A stretch of DNA of 64,000 bases from Alphaproteobacteria bacterium (lineage in GTDB: Bacteria > Pseudomonadota > Alphaproteobacteria > SHVR01): NCBI GenBank assembly GCA_009694185.1, contig SHVR01000001.1, positions 62,001-126,000 of the forward strand. The letters are read 5' to 3'. Each line of letters opens with the position of its first letter. The stretch's first letter is position 1. The notes beneath the pieces were generated by a model. That model was given only the letters and a program-made list of their open reading frames with translations. It ran no database searches and was not told the origin of the DNA. Below, piece after piece: positions 59,483 through 64,000 of this stretch. The translations under genes were made by a program, and so were the position numbers.

Positions 59483-62089
59483 ATGACGATGAATAAGTTG
59501 AATGCGGCCATCGTTTCCCTGCTCTTGATCGCGACCGTCGCCGGTTGGGGTGCCCCGCATTGGCTGGCGCCCGAGACGCCGTCGGTCGCCAAGTTGCGCG
59601 GCCTTTCCTTCAGCCCCTACCGCGATGACCAATCGCCGCAAGCCGATCGCCACCCGGACCCCTTGGAGATCGACCGGGACTTGCGGCTGGTGAAGCCGAT
59701 CGCCAATCAGGTGCGCACCTACAGCATGCTGGACGGGCTCGGCGATATTCCGCGCCTCGCCCAGAAGCACGGCATGACGGTCACCGCGGGTGCGTGGATC
59801 GACGGGCGGGGCGAACGCAACGAGCGCGAATTGCACGGCCTGGTGCAAGCCGTCCGCCAGAGCCCGAACATCAAACGGGCCTTGGTCGGCAACGAGACGC
59901 TGCTGCGCAACGACGTGTCGGTGGCCGAGCTCATCCGCTATATCCGGCGCGCGCGCCTCGCCGTCGACGTCCCCGTCAGCACCGCCGAGACATGGCATAT
60001 CTGGCTGAAATACCCGGCGCTGGCGGCGGAAGTGGACTATATCACGGTCCACATCCTGCCCTACTGGGAAGGCATCCCGGTCGTCGACAGCATTGCCTAT
60101 ATCGACATGCGCATGCGGCAATTGCGCGCCGCCTATCCGAACAAGCCAATCGTTCTCGGCGAGGTGGGCTGGCCGAGCCAGGGCCGCGACCGGCGCCAGG
60201 CGCAAGCGTCGCCCGAGAATCAGGCTTGGTTCCTCGATGCCTTCGCCCGCGACGCGGAGAAGAAGGGTTACGACTATTTCGTCATCGAGGCGTTCGACCA
60301 GCCCTGGAAAGCCGGCAGCGAGGGCGCGGTCGGCATGTATTGGGGTCTTTTTGACGGGGCGCGTAACGCCAAACTGGCGCTCGGCCCCTATGCGGCGCCG
60401 GAACCGGTTTGGCCGAAGCTTGCCGCCTGGACGATCCTGATCGCCATCGGCCCGCTGCTGTTGTTCTTGCATGCCCAGCGCCATATGCGGCCCGTGGGCC
60501 GCGCCTTCGTCGCGGTCGCGATCCAGGCGGTCGCGGGATTCTTGGTTTGGGCTGTCCACGTAGCAACCAGCGAATATCAGACGACGGCAACGATTGCGAC
60601 CTGGGTCTTGTTGTCGCTCTTCCTTGTCTTGCTGCTCGTTTATCTTCTGGTCGAGGCGTTTGATACCGCCGATCTGATGTGGCGCGAGCGCCGGCTGCGC
60701 CACTTCCCGTCCGTGGCACCCAACCGCGATGGGCCGCGGCCTAGGGTATCGATCCATGTGCCGATCTATAACGAGCCGCCGCAGATGGTGATCGAGACCC
60801 TGCGGGCGCTCCGGGCGCTCGATTATCCCGACTATGAGATCCTGGTGATCGACAACAACACCAAGGACCCGGCGGTGTGGCGTCCGGTCGAGGCCTATTG
60901 CGCCGGTCTCGGCGACAATGTCCGCTTCTTCCACCTCGATCATTGTCCCGGCTTCAAGGCGGGTGCCCTCAACTATCTCCTGGCCCAGACCGATCCCGCG
61001 GCCGAGATCGTCGCCGTCATCGACAGCGATTACATCGTCGATCCGACATGGCTGGATTCCCTGGTGCCGTATTTTGCCCGGCCGGAGGTCGGCCTGGTTC
61101 AGGCGCCGCAGGATTACCGCGACGGCCCCGAGAACCCCTTCAAGACGCTCTGCGACTGGGAATATGCCGGCTTCTTCCGTATGGGCATGGTCCAGCGCAA
61201 CGAGCACAACGCCATCATCCAGCATGGCACCATGACCATGATCCGCCGGACCGCCCTCGATGCGGTCGGCGGCTGGGGCGAGTGGTGCATCACCGAGGAC
61301 GCGGAACTTGGCCTCAAGCTGTTCGCGGCCGGCTGGGAAGCGGTCTACACACCCGAGAGCTATGGTCGGGGCCTCACTCCCGACAGCTTCGCCGCCTATA
61401 AGAGCCAGCGTTATCGCTGGGCTTATGGCGCGGTCCAGATCATGAAGCGGCATTTGGACTGCCTGCTGACCGGCGCCGGCACAAAGCTCACCGGATGGCA
61501 GCGCTGGTACTTCGTCGCCGGCTGGGCGCCCTGGCTGGTGGACGGGTTGAACCTGGTTTTCACCGGATTGGCGCTGGTCTGGACCCTCGGCCTCCTGGTC
61601 GTCCCGGCTTATGTCGACACCCCCCGCACGCTTCTGATGGCGGCACCCCTCGCCTTGTTCGCCTTCAAGCTCGCGAAGACGGGCTATGCCTATTCGGCGC
61701 GCGTGGGTGCCGGTTTTGGGCAGAGTCTGGGCGCGGTGTTCGCCGCCACCGCCCTCTCGCACGCCATCTCCCGGGCGGTGATCGCGGGCGCGTTCACGTC
61801 CAACAGGCCGTTCCTGCGCACTCCCAAATGCCAGAACCGGCCGGCGATCGTCCAGGCACTGGCGGCGGCGCTGGAGGAGTGCGCCTTGCTCGCTCTCCTG
61901 CTGGCGGGTGCCGCCGGGACATGGATCATGCATCGCTGGGAGCGGCCGGAGTCAATGCTTTGGGTTGTCTGTCTGCTGGTGGCGGCCGTGCCCTATGCCT
62001 CGGCCCTGGGGATGGCGCTCGTAAACGCCCTGCCATCGCTCGGTTGGGCGCGCGCGCGGCTGCCGGTCTTTGCCTCGGAGGCCCGCTAG
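59483..62089 (+). CDS. GH17-GT2 fusion: membrane beta-glucan synthase/transferase
   Basis: An 868-residue protein. After a signal-anchor (AAIVSLLLIATVAGWGAP), residues about 30-310 form a GH17 glucan glucosidase/transglycosylase domain with acid Glu138 (RALVGNETLL) and nucleophile Glu227 (VLGEVGWPSQ). Two or three membrane helices follow, then a processive GT2 domain (about 420-690) with AVIDSDYIVDP near 514, CITEDAELGLKL near 604 and SQRYRWAYG near 642, and several C-terminal helices. The architecture matches bacterial beta-1,3/1,6-glucan synthases such as NdvB of bradyrhizobia. The start is uncertain: ATG 59483 or 59489 is favoured over open sequence back to 59276. Confidence 0.85.
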   Translation: MTMNKLNAAIVSLLLIATVAGWGAPHWLAPETPSVAKLRGLSFSPYRDDQSPQADRHPDPLEIDRDLRLVKPIANQVRTYSMLDGLGDIPRLAQKHGMTVTAGAWIDGRGERNERELHGLVQAVRQSPNIKRALVGNETLLRNDVSVAELIRYIRRARLAVDVPVSTAETWHIWLKYPALAAEVDYITVHILPYWEGIPVVDSIAYIDMRMRQLRAAYPNKPIVLGEVGWPSQGRDRRQAQASPENQAWFLDAFARDAEKKGYDYFVIEAFDQPWKAGSEGAVGMYWGLFDGARNAKLALGPYAAPEPVWPKLAAWTILIAIGPLLLFLHAQRHMRPVGRAFVAVAIQAVAGFLVWAVHVATSEYQTTATIATWVLLSLFLVLLLVYLLVEAFDTADLMWRERRLRHFPSVAPNRDGPRPRVSIHVPIYNEPPQMVIETLRALRALDYPDYEILVIDNNTKDPAVWRPVEAYCAGLGDNVRFFHLDHCPGFKAGALNYLLAQTDPAAEIVAVIDSDYIVDPTWLDSLVPYFARPEVGLVQAPQDYRDGPENPFKTLCDWEYAGFFRMGMVQRNEHNAIIQHGTMTMIRRTALDAVGGWGEWCITEDAELGLKLFAAGWEAVYTPESYGRGLTPDSFAAYKSQRYRWAYGAVQIMKRHLDCLLTGAGTKLTGWQRWYFVAGWAPWLVDGLNLVFTGLALVWTLGLLVVPAYVDTPRTLLMAAPLALFAFKLAKTGYAYSARVGAGFGQSLGAVFAATALSHAISRAVIAGAFTSNRPFLRTPKCQNRPAIVQALAAALEECALLALLLAGAAGTWIMHRWERPESMLWVVCLLVAAVPYASALGMALVNALPSLGWARARLPVFASEAR

Positions 62090-62158
62090 ACCGTTCGCTG
62101 GGCGTCGTTTGGCGGCCACGGCATCGCCCGCGGGCTGATCGCCTTATGCCTTTGGGCC

Positions 62159-63847
62159 ATGCCGGTCATGGCCCAGGACCGCGCCGAGCCCGAGGGGCCG
62201 GGCGGCGGGTGGGCCAAGCCTGCCGTCGCGGGCTTCCGGCACATGATCGTGGCCGCCCACCCGCTCGCCGCCGGCGTGGGGCTCGCCACGCTCAGGGCCG
62301 GTGGCAGTGCCGCCGATGCCGCCATTGCCGCCGCTGTGGCCCTGACGTTGGTGGAGCCGCAATCCTCGGGCATCGGCGGCGGCGGCTTTCTCCTCCACTA
62401 CGATGCCGGCCGGCGGCAACTCGCGTCCTATGACGGCCGCGAGACGGCGCCGGCCTCGGCGACGCCCGATCTCTTCCTCGACCCGGCGGGCCTGCCGCTG
62501 GCTTCCGCCATCGTCATGTCGAGCGGCCGGTCGGTCGGCGTGCCGGGTCTGTTGCGTCTCCTGGAAGCGGTCCATCGCCGGCATGGGCGCCTCGCCTGGC
62601 CCGACCTGCTGCGCCCGACCATCGAACTCGCCGAGGCGGGCTTTCCCATCTCGGAGCGTCTCAGCCGTCTGATCAGGGTCACGCCCGGGCTCAAGGAGAA
62701 CCCCAGGGCGGCGGCCTATTTCCACGCGCCCGACGGTGCGCCGCTCGCCCGGGGCAGCCGGCTCCGCAATCCCGAACTGGCCGCGACGTTGCGGCAGGTC
62801 GCCCGGGAAGGGGCCGACGCCTTCTATAATGGCGCCATCGCGCGGGACATCGTGGCGGACGTGGCGGCGGCACCCTTGCCCGGCCGCATCAGCCTCGACG
62901 ATCTGCGGGACTATCGGGCAAAGGCCCGTCCGCCCGTCTGCGGCACTTATCGTGCCTGGCGGCTCTGCGGCTCCGGCCCACCCTCGTCGGGCGGCATCGC
63001 CGTCCTGCAGATCCTGGCCCTGGTCGAGCCGTTCGATGTCGGCGCCCTCGGCCCCGATACGCCGGCGGCGATCCATCTTTTGGCCGAGGCGAGCCGGCTT
63101 GCCTTCGCCGATCGCGATCAGTACCTCGCCGATCCCGACCGCGTTGCCGTGCCCATGTCAGGCTTGCTCGATCGCCACTATCTCGGGGCGAGGGCCAGGC
63201 TCATCGATCCGGTACGGAGCCTGGGCGTGGCACCACCCGGCGATCCACCCGGCCGGCAAGGCCAGTGGCTGGCACCCGACGCGGGCGAACGCCAGTCCGG
63301 CACGACCCATGTGGCCGTCGTCGATGGGGCGGGCAATGTCGTCGCCCTGACGGCCAGCGTCGAAGGGGCCTTCGGCAGCGGCCGGATGGTGCGGGGTTTC
63401 CTCCTTAACAACCAATTGACCGACTTCGCCTTCGAGTCCGCGCGGGGCGGTTTGCCGGTCGCCAACCGAGTGGAGGGGGGCAAGCGACCGCGCAGCTCCA
63501 TGGCGCCCATGATCGTCTTCGACGACAGCGGCCGGCCGGTCTTGACCCTGGGCTCGCCCGGCGGCGCCCAAATCATCCCTTATGTCGTCAAAGTGCTCAC
63601 GGGCCACCTGGACTGGGGCTTGACCCTCGATGCCGCCCTTGGCCTGCCCAACTGGGCCAATGCCAACGGCGACACCGTGCTGGAACAGGGCACGCCGATC
63701 GCCCGGCTCCGATCGGCGCTGGAGGCACTCGGTCACCAGGTCGTGGAACGCCCGCTCACCAGCGGCCTGGCCGCCATCGCCATTTCGCCGACGGGCCTCG
63801 TCGGCGCCGCCGATCCCAGGCGCGAGGGCGTGGCGCTTGGGGATTGA
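62159..63847 (+). CDS. ggt: Gamma-glutamyltransferase
   Basis: A 562-residue Ntn-hydrolase precursor. The large-subunit region includes GLATLRAGGSAADAAIAAAV and SSGIGGGGFLLHYDA. Autocleavage generates the N-terminal Thr at about 382-383 in SGTTHVAVVDGAGNVVALTA. It hydrolyses or transfers the gamma-glutamyl group of glutathione in the periplasm. The first ATG, 62159, lies only a few residues before MAQ, the end of an apparent signal peptide; in-frame sequence from about 62126 reads ARGLIALCLWAMPVMAQ but has no ATG, GTG or TTG. The upstream glucan synthase ends in TAG in the same frame at 62087. Confidence 0.9.
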   Translation: MPVMAQDRAEPEGPGGGWAKPAVAGFRHMIVAAHPLAAGVGLATLRAGGSAADAAIAAAVALTLVEPQSSGIGGGGFLLHYDAGRRQLASYDGRETAPASATPDLFLDPAGLPLASAIVMSSGRSVGVPGLLRLLEAVHRRHGRLAWPDLLRPTIELAEAGFPISERLSRLIRVTPGLKENPRAAAYFHAPDGAPLARGSRLRNPELAATLRQVAREGADAFYNGAIARDIVADVAAAPLPGRISLDDLRDYRAKARPPVCGTYRAWRLCGSGPPSSGGIAVLQILALVEPFDVGALGPDTPAAIHLLAEASRLAFADRDQYLADPDRVAVPMSGLLDRHYLGARARLIDPVRSLGVAPPGDPPGRQGQWLAPDAGERQSGTTHVAVVDGAGNVVALTASVEGAFGSGRMVRGFLLNNQLTDFAFESARGGLPVANRVEGGKRPRSSMAPMIVFDDSGRPVLTLGSPGGAQIIPYVVKVLTGHLDWGLTLDAALGLPNWANANGDTVLEQGTPIARLRSALEALGHQVVERPLTSGLAAIAISPTGLVGAADPRREGVALGD

Positions 63848-63908
63848 ATGTGCCACGCCATTCGCTGTTATGGTGACGCCTAACGCAAGCAATAGGCGGA
63901 CCTAGCCA

Positions 63909-64000
63909 ATGCGCTTCGCGTCTCTCGTCGAACGTATCGCCGGCCCCGGGGCCGGGGCATGGCGTGTCCATACCCGCGCCCGCGAGCTCGCCGCCGAAGG
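63909..64000 (+). CDS. PLP-dependent aminotransferase, N-terminal fragment
   Basis: The visible 30 residues begin MRFASLVERIAGPGAGAW and continue RVHTRARELAAE, the usual N-terminus of class I/II aminotransferases (aspartate aminotransferase-like). AGGCGGA lies upstream of ATG 63909. The rest of the gene, including the PLP lysine, is beyond the window. Confidence 0.6.
   Translation, partial: MRFASLVERIAGPGAGAWRVHTRARELAAE

Noticed and set aside
59243-61933. A long (896-residue) minus-strand frame opposite the glucan synthase
   Set aside because: It is an antisense shadow caused by high GC; composition is Arg/Gly/His-rich and no domain is recognisable.

Overview
The window looks like chromosomal DNA from a GC-rich alphaproteobacterium, probably a Rhodospirillales-type organism. 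That reading rests on dense high-GC coding, the mrp / hflKC / DUF2065 / htrA / serB / miaA / ilvBNC order, the short alphaproteobacterial HPr kinase next to RapZ, an EIIA(Man)-type protein and HPr, and many CaiB/BaiF, amidohydrolase and acyl-CoA genes. No rRNA, tRNA, insertion sequence, CRISPR array, prophage or origin is visible, and no gene-free stretch exceeds 300 bases apart from the weakly supported 4.46-4.87 kb region.

Layout. 0-6 kb: end of a CoA-transferase, a VOC protein, a cytochrome-c-like protein that has lost a haem cysteine, an MFS pump, a patatin phospholipase, a small doubtful gene and mrp. 6.3-12 kb: hflK-hflC-DUF2065-htrA, then serB and miaA, which diverge from a shared 71-bp gap. 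12-15.6 kb: ilvB-ilvN-ilvC. 15.8-23.3 kb: one very tightly packed run, mreB-mreC-mreD-mrdA-rodA-(hprK-rapZ fusion)-EIIA-ptsH, which joins the rod-shape elongation machinery to the regulatory PTS. 23.3-32.9 kb: catabolic genes (Rieske protein, two amidohydrolase paralogues, a frameshifted ABC binding protein, nitroreductase, TauD and PhyH dioxygenases, alpha/beta hydrolase, CaiB/BaiF transferase), then Sco1 with a small membrane protein. 33-36.7 kb: a PagL-like outer-membrane protein with an altered active site, a DehI-like protein, a CobD/AmpE-like membrane protein and a SYLF lipid-binding protein.

36.8-42.6 kb is a chromate-resistance locus organised around a palindromic, apparently bidirectional promoter. 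Leftward runs chrB, an ornithine-cyclodeaminase-like gene and chrA. Rightward runs a 15-residue leader peptide, a free ChrB C-terminal domain, a superoxide dismutase fused to a rhodanese, and a beta-propeller protein. 42.6-55.5 kb is a second catabolic region (two CaiB/BaiF transferases, SDR, acyl-CoA dehydrogenase, MmgE/PrpD, LLM oxidoreductase with a frameshift, dienelactone hydrolase, 3-hydroxyisobutyrate-dehydrogenase-like enzyme, two methyltransferases, an unrecognised 342-residue protein). It encloses a decayed toxin-antitoxin module with an intact promoter and operator. 55.5-64 kb: an OmpR-type regulator, a small protein, a histidine-kinase-like protein lacking ATP-binding residues, fhs, a large GH17-GT2 glucan synthase, a gamma-glutamyltransferase and the start of an aminotransferase.

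The most noteworthy items are the HprK-RapZ fusion inside an elongasome operon, the symmetrical chromate promoter with its leader peptide, the remnant toxin coupled to an acyl-CoA dehydrogenase, and a set of enzymes with altered catalytic residues (cytochrome c, PagL, histidine kinase). Three genes contain apparent frameshifts that could be real decay or base-call errors.
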